Source: Isochrysis galbana (lineage: Eukaryota > Haptophyta > Isochrysidales > Isochrysidaceae). Taken from it: DNA of 64,000 nt. The notes under the pieces are model-generated. The model did no database searches and was not told the DNA's origin. It saw only the letters and a list, made by a program, of their open reading frames with translations. Made by a program: the position numbers and the translations under genes. Below, piece after piece: positions 40,560 through 49,621 of the stretch. The stretch covers positions 6,071,515 to 6,135,514 of the forward strand of contig CM030931.1 in NCBI GenBank assembly GCA_018136815.1, in the 5' to 3' direction. Numbering within the stretch: the first letter of the stretch is position 1; every line of letters begins with the position of its first letter.

Positions 40560-42227
40560 TCACGTAGGATCAGTAGGCAAGCTTTTCACGGCCGAAAAAT
40601 CCGAAACGGGTTTGAGGTCACTCAGAATCGAATCAAGTTGAAGATCAACTAGCCTCGAGGCACAGTCATTTATACCGTAGGAAAGCGTTACGGTTGCTCC
40701 ATGAAGCACCATGCCCGTGACATATTGCACCACCTCACAGTCCAATGCATTTGTACTAGCATGATTGACCTCGCTCATGTTCGAGACTCGCCCCGCTCTA
40801 ACCGATCCGATGCAAAATTCAGAGCCGACCATAGAAATGGCAAATGGAGGGCTCGGGTCTTGCAGGTAAAAAAAGTGGGTGTAGTGGTGGGCAAAGTAGG
40901 TCAAATTCCGGGATAACTGCTTTCCCGCAAGCGTGTCGCGGAAACCGCGATGCAGGTGCCCAATGCCGAGAAGGTGCCCGTCCTCGAGCCGCGCAGCCAC
41001 CCCATTCAACGATGGCCTACAAACGGCGGCAGCGCTCGCTTTTGTCTCAGGCCCGACAGGACGGTGCACTGTCATGCAAGCGCCTGTGGGCACGTTGCGT
41101 AGCCCAGCACTGCGGAAAATTGGTTTGTCTCTGTTGCGATGCAATCGAGCCTTGCCTGCTCTTTCAAGCTCGCAAGTCACCGCTGGTGCAAGCCATGCTT
41201 GGAATAGCAATCGTGGCCTATGTGCCGGCCCGCCAGCTAAGTGGCGAGTGGTGTAATTGCATTCGAAAAAGGTCTGCGAGCGGCCAGCGCAGCTGCGATG
41301 ATTGATGTACACAATCTCATCAGTGCGACTCGTTGCTGAAAGTTCGCCAGGGATATCGGTGGAAGCAGAAAGACCCTGAGTCAAGCGCAGGTGCAAAGGA
41401 CTCAACCCCGCGCGATAATTCTTTCCAGGGATGGATCCAAGCGTGTGGATCTTGTTGTTGAAGACCACTAGCCGTACATCAACAATCTCTGCCAACGAGC
41501 GCAACGCGCGAGGTTGCAGAAGCCACCGAGCAGACAAGTTTCTTGAAGACGGAAGATCCCGGGCTGACAAGCCCGAATCTACTTTTTGTAAGCTAATGTC
41601 GTGCAAACGTCGGGTGCCATGGCTTCTCGAAGTTGGAATCCGCTTGTTCCATTTGAGCCATCCCCAATAAAGTGGCTGCCAGTCGGGATCTAGAAGCATG
41701 ATTAATGTCGCCTTCCTAGGACCGAATCTGGTACTCGAAGCAAGTTGCTGCCGATATTTCAATAGTCTGGTAAAACCATGGCATTGTGTCATCCAGTCAA
41801 CACGGGCGCTAGCGGCATATGTGCATGAACGACAGCCGAGCTCCTCTCGCACAGCCTGCGGCAGCCATGCGATCGAGGGGTTGTAGGACTGTCTCTGAAT
41901 TTGTAGCGGTACTTGCAAGTCACGAATCGTTCCGTGAAGCGGGTGCAGCTTTCTACCTCCAAGGAATTGGGACGGCGGTTTTTGTAACAAGCCCCACATT
42001 CCCATCCACATGTGCTCGGGCGCGACATACTGGCGCGGGGTTGGCAAACTACGGCCCAATCCCTGCTCACTAGTGCGGCCTATTTTGGAGGTGGGTTGGC
42101 CAGCAGCTATTCCGTGGCGTACATCACGCTGGGCTTGCACAGGCCGTGGATGCACATCAAAGAATGTGGCCGTTGAGAATGCCTTGCTAGCCGCACGGTC
42201 CACTCCCAGAGCGTCACTCCTATTCAT
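40560..42227 (-). CDS. Predicted beta-propeller (glycosidase-like) algal protein
   Basis: 555 residues, single exon, ATG at 42227. Blade-like motifs are spread through the protein: RKLHPLHGTIRDLQVPLQIQ, SYNPSIAWLPQAVREELGC, ARVDWMTQCHG, EIVDVRLVVFNNKIH, LHGATVTLSYGINDCASRLV. The C-terminal half has LLGIGHLHRG, YFAHHYTHFFYLQDPSPPFA and SMVGSEFCIG, then CEVVQYVTGMVLHG. This order (HxHR, HYTHxFY, EFC, SYGxND) fits a family of propeller proteins in algae that resemble GH43/GH130-type glycosidase folds. I infer carbohydrate binding or processing; no catalytic residues assigned. It shares a 268-bp divergent promoter with the GNAT gene. Confidence 0.6.
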   Translation of the reverse strand: MNRSDALGVDRAASKAFSTATFFDVHPRPVQAQRDVRHGIAAGQPTSKIGRTSEQGLGRSLPTPRQYVAPEHMWMGMWGLLQKPPSQFLGGRKLHPLHGTIRDLQVPLQIQRQSYNPSIAWLPQAVREELGCRSCTYAASARVDWMTQCHGFTRLLKYRQQLASSTRFGPRKATLIMLLDPDWQPLYWGWLKWNKRIPTSRSHGTRRLHDISLQKVDSGLSARDLPSSRNLSARWLLQPRALRSLAEIVDVRLVVFNNKIHTLGSIPGKNYRAGLSPLHLRLTQGLSASTDIPGELSATSRTDEIVYINHRSCAGRSQTFFECNYTTRHLAGGPAHRPRLLFQAWLAPAVTCELERAGKARLHRNRDKPIFRSAGLRNVPTGACMTVHRPVGPETKASAAAVCRPSLNGVAARLEDGHLLGIGHLHRGFRDTLAGKQLSRNLTYFAHHYTHFFYLQDPSPPFAISMVGSEFCIGSVRAGRVSNMSEVNHASTNALDCEVVQYVTGMVLHGATVTLSYGINDCASRLVDLQLDSILSDLKPVSDFSAVKSLPTDPT

Positions 42228-42495
42228 TGTTGGCTCCTGTGGGAGGATGTGCGGGGAGAGGGGGCGGAGCGGCCGCGGCGGTCCGATCGGGTCGTCCGTG
42301 GTATAGAAATATGTTTATCTCCTCAAAAAGAGAAAGGTCGTGTTCCGTCGAAAGTGGTGGGGTGAAGCTCATCCTCCTACGAGTACCGAGTATAATCGAG
42401 TCATTAGTGCAAGGCAGACGGGAGCGCTCCGCCTCAGCGCGAGTCGCCCCGCTCCGGGGCTCTCCTCGCCTCTGCGCGAGGGGCCGTCCATCGTG
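42228..42495. promoter_or_regulatory. Divergent intergenic promoter region
   Basis: 268 bp between the start codons of two oppositely transcribed genes, GC-rich (GGCGGAGCGGCCGCGGCGG) with no repeat inserted. It probably drives both genes; no TATA box is obvious. Confidence 0.5.
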
Positions 42496-44190
42496 ATGAT
42501 GTTGAGTGCGCCCGGTGGTTCGCAGCGGCTCTTCGGCAAGAAGTTCGAGCGGCGCTTCAGGCGGCCAGATGTGCCGCGTGAGCCTCGCGCCATCGTCTCG
42601 ACCAGGCAGCCAGCCACTGCAGTGGCGACGCTGAGGGGCGCCGAGCGCCAGCGTCAGCCCAGGGCAACAGGTGTAGTGAAGACGACGCGCTACGCCGGCG
42701 CTCTGGACAGTGAGGTTGTGCGTGCTCACTTGAAGAATCGAGCCGCCTATTTCGAGGCGATTGACCAGATCCGGCTGGAGTCAGATGGGCCCACTGTTCC
42801 ACAACTCACAAAAGGAATGCCGCGCTTCTCAGTCCCTCTAGAACCAGTTCTTGCTCAACCAGTGGCCACATCACCACGAGGAACCTGCGCAGGAATTGGA
42901 TCTGTGTCGGCGAACAATCAAGGGCTTCTTGTAGCAATGTCACGTGCTGACCATCCATTGGCCGCACCAAATTCCAGCGAGTCTCACGACAACCCCACGG
43001 TTAGTTGGTGCAGCTCCACCAACTTTTCTGGACACGGATTTGGTCAAGCTAGATCCTTGAGGATTCCGAGAGATTCGAATTCCAGGTCCCCAGAATTGTG
43101 TGGGGGAAAAAATACAGTTCCTCGCCAGGGCGTTTGCGGGAGACGAGAGGGGCTGGACGCTAGGCGTGCACAATCCATGGAATCATCATCTATTGCGGAC
43201 AATTTGGGCTTACAGTCCACCCAGGTTGAAATCAATACCGGAATTTGTCGACCCGCTGGGACAAAGAATTCGAGAAAGGCTCCGATGCGCCATGTTGCCT
43301 TCTCGGCGGGATCTGTGTCGTTGACACCCGCAGCATCAGCAGCGACTGCCTTGGACGATGAGTCGCAAGAAGAAACGGAACATTCAGCTTGTCACAAAAC
43401 ACCATCCTCGGCAACTCGTATTCAAAGCCACACGGCTGTATCGAGAGCGACAACACCACACCCCATGACCGGCCTTATGCATGAATTCTGTGACGCTGTG
43501 GTGTGTGCTGAAAATCCCCGACCTATTGAAGCTGATGCGTTCAACAATTCATCCCTCACATCTTCGTCAACCATCAAAGAAGTTGTGAAAGACGCTTGTT
43601 CCTCCCCACATGACCAAGTCATAGAGCGAGCCATGCATTCCGAAGCTGACGATTCTACAGATATTTATGCCATGCTACTGTCTCGTGCTCGTGACGTGGA
43701 TCGGGAGATGCGCTGTCAGCTGCCCGCTGGTTTCTCGTTTCGGGAATGCCATTCTTGGCAAGATTCAGGGCTAGCACAGCTTATGGCAACGTTTTCACAA
43801 GAGGATCCGGAGCGGATTGCCGCATCCGTCGCTCCCGATGAGCCGTTCGGCCGCCGGGATCGAATTATCTTGCTCATGCGAGGGGATCAGGCTGTTGGAT
43901 ATGTTTTTGGTACGGATGATGTCAGCAGCAATTTCATTAGCTGTCCTCGGCTACATCATCTTTTCCTCATCCGGGAGCTCCGCAACACTGGGATGGGATT
44001 AGGTCGGAAGCTATTGCTGCATTGGTGTGAGCGAGGGCCCCCACACTACCGAGCTTTCAGCGTCAACTCTCCAAACGGCCAGATGTTACACATCCTCCGT
44101 CGAGTCGGTAGTAAACACATACCAGGGGGGGACGAGATGGATAATTGCAAGCAGACGTTCGCATACTTTCTTCTTGGCGCAACGGAGTGA
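42496..44190 (+). CDS. GNAT-domain acetyltransferase-like protein with long disordered N-terminus
   Basis: 564 residues from the first in-frame ATG (42496). Residues 1-80 are basic (FGKKFERRFRRPDVPREPR). Residues about 80-400 are Ser/Thr-rich and low complexity. The C-terminal ~165 residues form a GNAT fold: RIILLMRGDQAVGYVFGTDD (beta-2 to 4), LHHLFLIRELRNTGMGLGRK (acetyl-CoA loop RxxGxG with beta-4), AFSVNSPNGQMLHILRRVGS, and CKQTFAYFLLG. The last two motifs resemble alpha-tubulin acetyltransferase (LAIDRPSxKLLxFL, NNFVxFEGFF), but the catalytic Asp position reads Asn. I infer an acetyltransferase for a protein substrate; the relation to tubulin acetylation is weak. Single exon, head-to-head with the propeller gene. 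Confidence 0.65.
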   Translation: MMLSAPGGSQRLFGKKFERRFRRPDVPREPRAIVSTRQPATAVATLRGAERQRQPRATGVVKTTRYAGALDSEVVRAHLKNRAAYFEAIDQIRLESDGPTVPQLTKGMPRFSVPLEPVLAQPVATSPRGTCAGIGSVSANNQGLLVAMSRADHPLAAPNSSESHDNPTVSWCSSTNFSGHGFGQARSLRIPRDSNSRSPELCGGKNTVPRQGVCGRREGLDARRAQSMESSSIADNLGLQSTQVEINTGICRPAGTKNSRKAPMRHVAFSAGSVSLTPAASAATALDDESQEETEHSACHKTPSSATRIQSHTAVSRATTPHPMTGLMHEFCDAVVCAENPRPIEADAFNNSSLTSSSTIKEVVKDACSSPHDQVIERAMHSEADDSTDIYAMLLSRARDVDREMRCQLPAGFSFRECHSWQDSGLAQLMATFSQEDPERIAASVAPDEPFGRRDRIILLMRGDQAVGYVFGTDDVSSNFISCPRLHHLFLIRELRNTGMGLGRKLLLHWCERGPPHYRAFSVNSPNGQMLHILRRVGSKHIPGGDEMDNCKQTFAYFLLGATE

Positions 44191-44454
44191 CTCTTCTTGA
44201 AGATGACACCTAGCCAACTTTTCAACATGTTCACGATGCACTCGGCGAGTGAGTGTGCGTCCTATACCATGTGAGCACTCCTTCAGTGTGCGCACTTTGT
44301 AACCTCTTCTCTCACGGAGTGGCTAGTCCTTTTGTGCCTAGCCTCTACGTCTCAGACGTCTCAGGCTACGCTAGTCCATCTTACCGACACTTGCGCTTAG
44401 CTTTTAAAAATATCTAAAGATTCAGGCTACTACTGCTAGCTGCTAGCTATTTAC

Positions 44455-45037
44455 AAAAAACATCTGAAGATTCGGGGCTAACACCTACTAGACCTAGAAC
44501 TAGGTATACCTCTACTATCCGCTGACATCGCCCTTCTCTCCCCTTCCTCCGCCTCCTCACTTTCCCCCCATCATTCCTTTGTCTTCGGTATCCGGGGTGC
44601 GGCCCAGGTGCTCTACCATGGGCCTGGTTCAGAGTGCGGGTTTGGGGCAGGCCTTTTGTATATTTGGTGTGTGGGTAGAGCGTGTTGTGCTTGGGGTGGT
44701 TGTGTCGCGTGAGCCTATCGAGTTCCGGCGGTGTAGAGTCGCGCATGGATGTCGATCCACTAGTGTGTCCGCGCCTCAGTTAGTCGTGGTTTGGCTTGGG
44801 CTCCCCGACTATTATTTGCGCCACCCCCAGCTTGGCGGCTCTCGTCACAAGCTCTGTGCTGGGTTCTAGGTTGCCTTGTGCGCCTGTCGTGAATAGCGGG
44901 TAGAGGTCATTCATGCATATTCTTTTTTTCGGCTGTCTGCCCATGCCCGCTTGAGCGGTCCTAGCCGAATCCGTCGTGTTCGCAAAGAGTAGGGCCTTGC
45001 TAAGTAATGTGTATCTTTCTAATGTTCTTATAAGCAC
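44455..45037 (-). mobile_element. LINE fragment (antisense), family B tail and conserved ORF
   Basis: AAAAAACATCTGAAGATTCG at 44455 is the inverted 3' tail. 44615-44985 matches 3050-3430. The minus-strand frame 45037-44780 reads LLSKALLFANTTDSARTAQA then GRQPKKRICMNDLYPLFTTG, as in the copy at 2980-3440. Confidence 0.6.
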
Positions 45038-45039
45038 TC

Positions 45040-45545
45040 ATTACTCTGAGAAGGCGACGCCACCAAAAATCAAGGGCGCGCTCGAATTGAGCACCTCTGT
45101 TTTCCTGTTTTCACCGAAAACGATAAAGGTAGAGGTAGACTCACGCTGGGAGATAACCTTAAACTCGTAGCGCAAGCGCTGCCGACATCACCAACAAACT
45201 GGCCTGAGGCGCGCAGAACACAACATCACACGACACTGCTTAAGCGCACAAGACACCTACAATACCCTCGACCCTCGACGACCCAAAGAAACTCGAGAGG
45301 ACCCACATAGACAACCCGACCGCTTAGCGGAACAGGAGGAAGGTGAGAACCCTACCGCTAAGGATCGGGACAACCCGCCATATCCCGCCGCCCCCACGAC
45401 CCGGGCCCCTAAGTAGCGCACGAGGGGAGTCGCCGCAAGGGCTAGGTTAGTGAGGGATAGGAGGGGAGCGAAGGCGTGATAGCATAGCACGTTGCAGGGC
45501 CACGAGAGAGGCGAGGATATTAAAAGGTTTTCTTAACGGACCGTT
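45040..45545 (+). mobile_element. LINE 3' end, family A
   Basis: 45070-45190 reads KGALELSTSVFLFSP and LGDNLKLVAQALP in broken frames, the LINE C-terminal motif (compare KKTTELSTPIFIEDKKGRLQ at 53755). The 3' UTR ends GAGGCGAGGATATTAAAAGG plus TTTTCTTAA at 45530-45537. Confidence 0.65.
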
Positions 45546-45831
45546 TATGCTAGTAAATGGGCGGAGAATTGCCGAAAGAGCGAGGAACGAGGGATGGAGA
45601 CGGTCGAGAGGAATGAAGGGAGCTCTCGGAACTCGGCGTTAATTTCCACGCGGAGAGGGAATCTGGAGCTCCCGAACCGAGGAAGGATGGGGGATGGGGC
45701 ATGCTAAGTATAGCGCGCACCCAAAACATCCCTCCCCTCACCCACAACATCAAGATTTAATGTCAAATGTCAATAAGGTTGATTGAACATGGTTGACGCT
45801 CTTTCCCTCGCCTTACCCTCGCCGCACACAA

Positions 45832-46026
45832 ATGAACTTTTTGACAACATGGCACACCTCACTGGAACGCAAGTTGATGCTCCTCGATTACAAGGACTTC
45901 TCACGTGCCCGTCGTATGCCACAAGGAGTGACGAAGCTCATGGAGCACCAGAGCTTTGTCAACGAAAGGAAGAATCCATTCAAGGCCAACCTTGCTGCCG
46001 AGCATATGCTTCTTGGAAAAGCTTAG
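45832..46026 (+). CDS. Small ORF overlapping the 3' end of the HugZ-like gene
   Basis: 64 codons from ATG 45832, reading MNFLTTWHTSLERKLMLLDY and QGVTKLMEHQSFVNERKNPF. Codons end mostly in C/G and the peptide composition is ordinary, suggesting real coding sequence, perhaps the last exon of a gene whose 5' part was destroyed by the LINE at 45040-45545. It overlaps the convergent gene's last exon by 47 bp. No homolog recognised. Confidence 0.35.
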   Translation: MNFLTTWHTSLERKLMLLDYKDFSRARRMPQGVTKLMEHQSFVNERKNPFKANLAAEHMLLGKA

Positions 46027-47116
46027 AGAAGATGGAGATGGCCTCCTCTCGTGTTTGAGGACCAACCTTGAGTCCCACACGCAGCGTGTCGCTTGCAGTG
46101 CCCTTACCGCTACCGATCGCGAGGTCGAACCCGAGGGGATCTACAGAGAGAATCTGCCAAAAGGTGCGAGGGTAGCGTGGGGTTGAGATGTTTGGCATTC
46201 AAGCGTACTGTGATGCTACCACGCCAATAACATGAGGGACTGGGGTCAAATGATCGCTTTGAGCACACATGCCACGTAAAAAAAATGAGTGACGCCACAC
46301 CTGACTTCCAGCAGTCTCTGATTCATTTGTATCGGTGAGCATCGCGGCAAGGCGTGCCAAATCATGCCTGAACTCAACATTGAGCTTCTGCATCACTTCT
46401 CCTAGGTCCTCCGCAAGTGGGTTAGGCTCTGCGGCTGCAAAGTCTTCGGTGCCAACCCATCCTTCTGTTGCACTCAGCCGGTCAACAACGTGCACGTGCT
46501 CTGGTTCGAGCTTGACCCATGATCGTGAGACAAGGTGTTCAGCAGTTAGGCCAGTCCTTTTCACCATCTTCTTCAAGAGATCCTCAGGAAGCGCCGCACA
46601 ATCAGACAGTTGGCCAATGAGGGTGACACTGCAACCGGCTTGGGCACTCCCGGCAGCAGATTGAGCGCTGAAGCTGACGGAGCGTGACTTGGCGATGTCT
46701 CCCGCCACATGGGAATTGGAACACAGCTCGAAGATTGGGCAGCCATCACTGTCGATGACAAAAAGTTTGTCAGAGGAGCCAATGAGCCGGAGAGGCTCGT
46801 TGGTGCTCGGGGCACCGGCGGTCAGGCAGGTACAGATTATGCCATTGACTTCCTCGGCTGACGACATCGCGCTGAGAGTCGCAGTGGAGCATACCTCGAG
46901 CACAGTTCTCGCGGCTTGTGCCTTTGGATAGTTGACAGGTTCATCAGTGAGATCTGGCCAGTTGGCAGTGGCCATGGCCAGACTGGACCGAATAATCGGA
47001 GTGCGCGAGATGCAGAACTGCGATGGTGAGGACCTGCTCCCCGCCACAGTTATGGCGGCGGTGTACGCGGACATCAGCACGGCGCCGAGCAGCAGCTCCG
47101 CTCGGCGAGCCGGCAT
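45980..47116 (-). CDS. HugZ/pyridoxamine-oxidase-like FMN barrel with DUF2470 domain, plastid-targeted (predicted)
   Basis: Two exons, 47116-46301 and 46153-45980 (147-nt GT-AG intron), 329 residues. The N-terminus MPARRAELLLGAVLMSAYTA is a signal peptide followed by a Ser/Arg-rich stretch, the bipartite leader expected for secondary plastids. Residues about 65-190 form the split barrel (ARTVLEVCSTATLSAMSSAE, DKLFVIDSDGCPIFELCSNS, HVAGDIAKSRSVSFSAQ, GCSVTLIGQL). The C-terminus is DUF2470 (LGEVMQKLNVEFRHDLARLA; after splicing ILSVDPLGFDLAIGSG, LRVGL, then the REEAISIFSKLFQEA helix). Relatives include HugZ haem oxygenase and GluTR-binding protein of tetrapyrrole synthesis; a haem or chlorophyll-pathway role is inferred. 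Confidence 0.8.
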
Positions 47117-47640
47117 GAGAGCTGTCGGGCTCGGAGGAGGGCGAGGTGCGGATCACGTTCTTTCGTCTCGACGAGAGACTGGTTGGTGCTTATAATTAGA
47201 TGATAGAAGCACTGAAAAAGACAAGGGGGTCTCGAGCGTAGCCGGGTCGGGGGCGGCCTTCGAGCGGGCATCCTGGATTCTGGGGCAGTCGAGCGATCTG
47301 GGCTTACGCTCGAGCGATCTGGATTAAGGAAGCAGGTCGAGTGGCGGGCGGAGTGGACTGGCTCTTCGAGGGAAAGGTTCTTTGTAGGTGTAGGTCTTAA
47401 GGTGGAAGTGCTTCTAATTCTAGATGCTAGATGTGAAATAATAGTAGACAGTAGTACTAGTACTAGTACTACATCACTACATCTACACAATGCGTAATCG
47501 TAGCCCGGTCACTCACTATGGGGGTGCGGAGGGCACGAGCTACAATGGGTAAATGAAGGGCTGAATAAGCTCCCTATACGTTCCGGTAGGATGGATCAGA
47601 AATCACTAATCTTATGATTGGTCGCCATGGAGGGGGGCCT
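47117..47640. other. Intergenic, no gene seen
   Basis: Upstream region of the HugZ-like gene with repeated TCGAGCGATCTGG motifs (47290-47330) and a CTAGTACTAGTACTAGTAC microsatellite at 47455-47470. No R1 copy. Confidence 0.4.
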
Positions 47641-47965
47641 CGAGCCCCCCCCACTCTCTCGACTCCCCTCATGGGGGGCGAGAACCATCCACCCCCCTGC
47701 GCTGCCTCTTGGCATGTAGGGGGGACTCACCCAGACTGCCCAGACTCTCCCTGAGAGTCGGGCACAGATCGCACGCCCTGGCCCGCGTTGGCCTGCTTCT
47801 CGCTCTGACCAACCCCTCCTCCCCCTGGGCCCCCCTGATCAGGAGCCCCCAGCCAGCTCCTGTCGACCGGCAGGGGCTCGAGAGCCAGCGAGGGAGAGGC
47901 AGGAGGGGCCAGGGCCATGCCCCAGCCTCACCTGCCCCCTGAGCTGTGCTCCCAGGCCCCTGCGC
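47640..47965. repeat. GC-rich dispersed repeat
   Basis: Starts with ATTGGTCGCCATGGAGGGGGGCC..GCCCCCCC foldback (also at 19330). It continues with text also found at 3780-3920 and 24000-24290, including CCCCTGATCAGGAGCCCCCA. It adjoins the LINE RT fragment directly, so it may replace or belong to a chimeric LINE. Confidence 0.5.
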
Positions 47966-48343
47966 TTCGGTCGTGAGAAGGAAGGTGAGCGGTGAAAGAG
48001 GGCATCCCTGGGGCATCCCGCTCCCTATCGTGAAGGGGTAGCTTCGGCCGCCGTTGACCTTGATCGTACGGACGGGTCTTGCCTCTTCGCTAGTGAGTGC
48101 TTTGGCTAGGTGTTGGAAGTCGGGCCCAAAGTTGAGGAGGCGGAGTGCTAGGTGATAGAATTCCCAGCTAACTCTGTCGAATGCCTTTTCCCAGTCGAGC
48201 GCTAGGAGGAGGCCCGGTTCGCCCGTTTCGTCGAGGTATGCCCGCGTTAGTTGTAGAAGGTGGGTGGCTTCGCTGATTAATCTCCTAGGCACGAAGCCCA
48301 GTTGGTTGTCGGATATGATGTTGCCTATTACCTTGCTGAGTCT
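47965..48343 (-). mobile_element. Non-LTR (LINE) reverse transcriptase fragment
   Basis: Minus strand reads RLSKVIGNIISDNQLGFVPR, RRLISEATHLLQLTRAYLDE, GLLLALDWEKAFDRVSW, RTIKVNGGRSYPFTIGSGMP and QGCPLSPLTFLL. These are the conserved LINE RT blocks 1-4 with the first catalytic Asp in LDWEKAFD and the GxPQGCPLSP box. The YxDD block is lost where the sequence switches to the GC-rich repeat. Confidence 0.88.
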
Positions 48344-48349
48344 GTGGGT

Positions 48350-48700
48350 TGACCCCCCAAAACCGAAGAAGAAGAAAAAGGAACGAGGGGGAGGGGGGAG
48401 GGGGAGCGGCGGTAGGGGTGTAGGCGTTGGCGTCGGGATCGCGGGAGAGTGCGAGTCACTAGTAGCTTAGCGGGCACCTTCAAGAATTTTTTTTTGGGGG
48501 GGGGGGCAGTGGGAGCAAACCATAAGTCATAGGTAGTGTACCAAGGCCGGACCCCGAAAACCGAAGAAAAAGAAAAAGGAATGAAGGGGGGCAGGGAAAG
48601 AGGTAGAGGGAGGGAAGATAAGGGCGGTGTTAGTTAGTGACGGGAGGACCTGAAACTAGTAGGTGTGTAGCCAAGAATCTTCAGAACTTTTTTTCTTTCC
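48350..48700 (+). mobile_element. Two LINE family B tails in tandem
   Basis: 48460-48497 reads TAGTAGCTTAGCGGGCACCTTCAAGAA then a T/G run. 48530-48695 repeats the module, ending CCAAGAATCTTCAGAAC then a T-run at 48690-48697. Both are preceded by CCCCGAAAACCGAAGAARAAG purine stretches. Confidence 0.6.
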
Positions 48701-49621
48701 AAAAGGTCGGGAGTGCCGGGTTGCCCTTGATGCTTCGTGTGAGTGTAGGTGTAGATGTGCGTATTGTGTATTGTGGATACGACTGCTCCTCTTCCCAGGC
48801 CGGTGCGGCAGAACGCTACGACGAGCGCGTGCTTCCATCTCACTTTTCTGGCGTTTAGGTAGTTGAGTATCCACTTCGTTTGAAGGGCAATATTTATGCC
48901 AAAAAGGCCTGAATACAACACGAACACTTACGGTATCACACGCAAAACACAAACTACATAAGCGGGAGGTCACGTATCGGGGACACAAGCTGCATGAAGA
49001 AACGAAAGTAAGAGTAAGAGAGTCCTGCGCGCGGGGAAGCCGTCTTGCGCGTGGGAGGGGGAACCGAAGCTCACAATTCATCTCACAACCCTCAGCAAAC
49101 GGATACATTTTGACAGCCATTCGGCTCATCGTCATCGTCGCCCCCTTCTTCCTCTTCCACCCCTCACCCTCACTCTTTCTCATTTAAATTAGGTGGAGGC
49201 AAAGCGCTCTAGATTTCGGTAAGATACAGAAGCAAGAGTCAAGAGTACGATGCCGCCATCGTGGACATGTTTACGCCATCATCCGGGGTGGGGCCAAATC
49301 ACCATTACCATCTGGCACTGTGCTTCGAGCTCGAATAAAAAAAAATTCCGGCATTTTTGGCTCCTTTCGCCGCTCTGCCCGTCGTCGCTTTGTCGCGACG
49401 GTCGTCGTAACGAGCTCCCCGTCCACCGACCATCGCCATTGGTTGATTGGTTGTGGATATGGAATGGGAACCCATCGCCCAAGCCCACGCTAGGGTCTCG
49501 CCTCACGTAAATCGTGTAGCACGCACACATCGGCGGTGTTGAAACGATAATAGCAATGTTTTTTCCGGAGCCGACCGCTGCCTCGCTACGACATGCACAT
49601 CAAATCAGACATAAGTCGGTG
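48701..49621. other. Intergenic, no gene recognised
   Basis: GTGTAGGTGTAGATGTGCGTATTGTG microsatellite-like sequence at 48740-48770. The 175-codon minus-strand frame at 49183-48656 crosses this and the LINE tail and has no motif. 49250-49620 is the 3' flank of the minus-strand gene at 49622. Confidence 0.35.
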
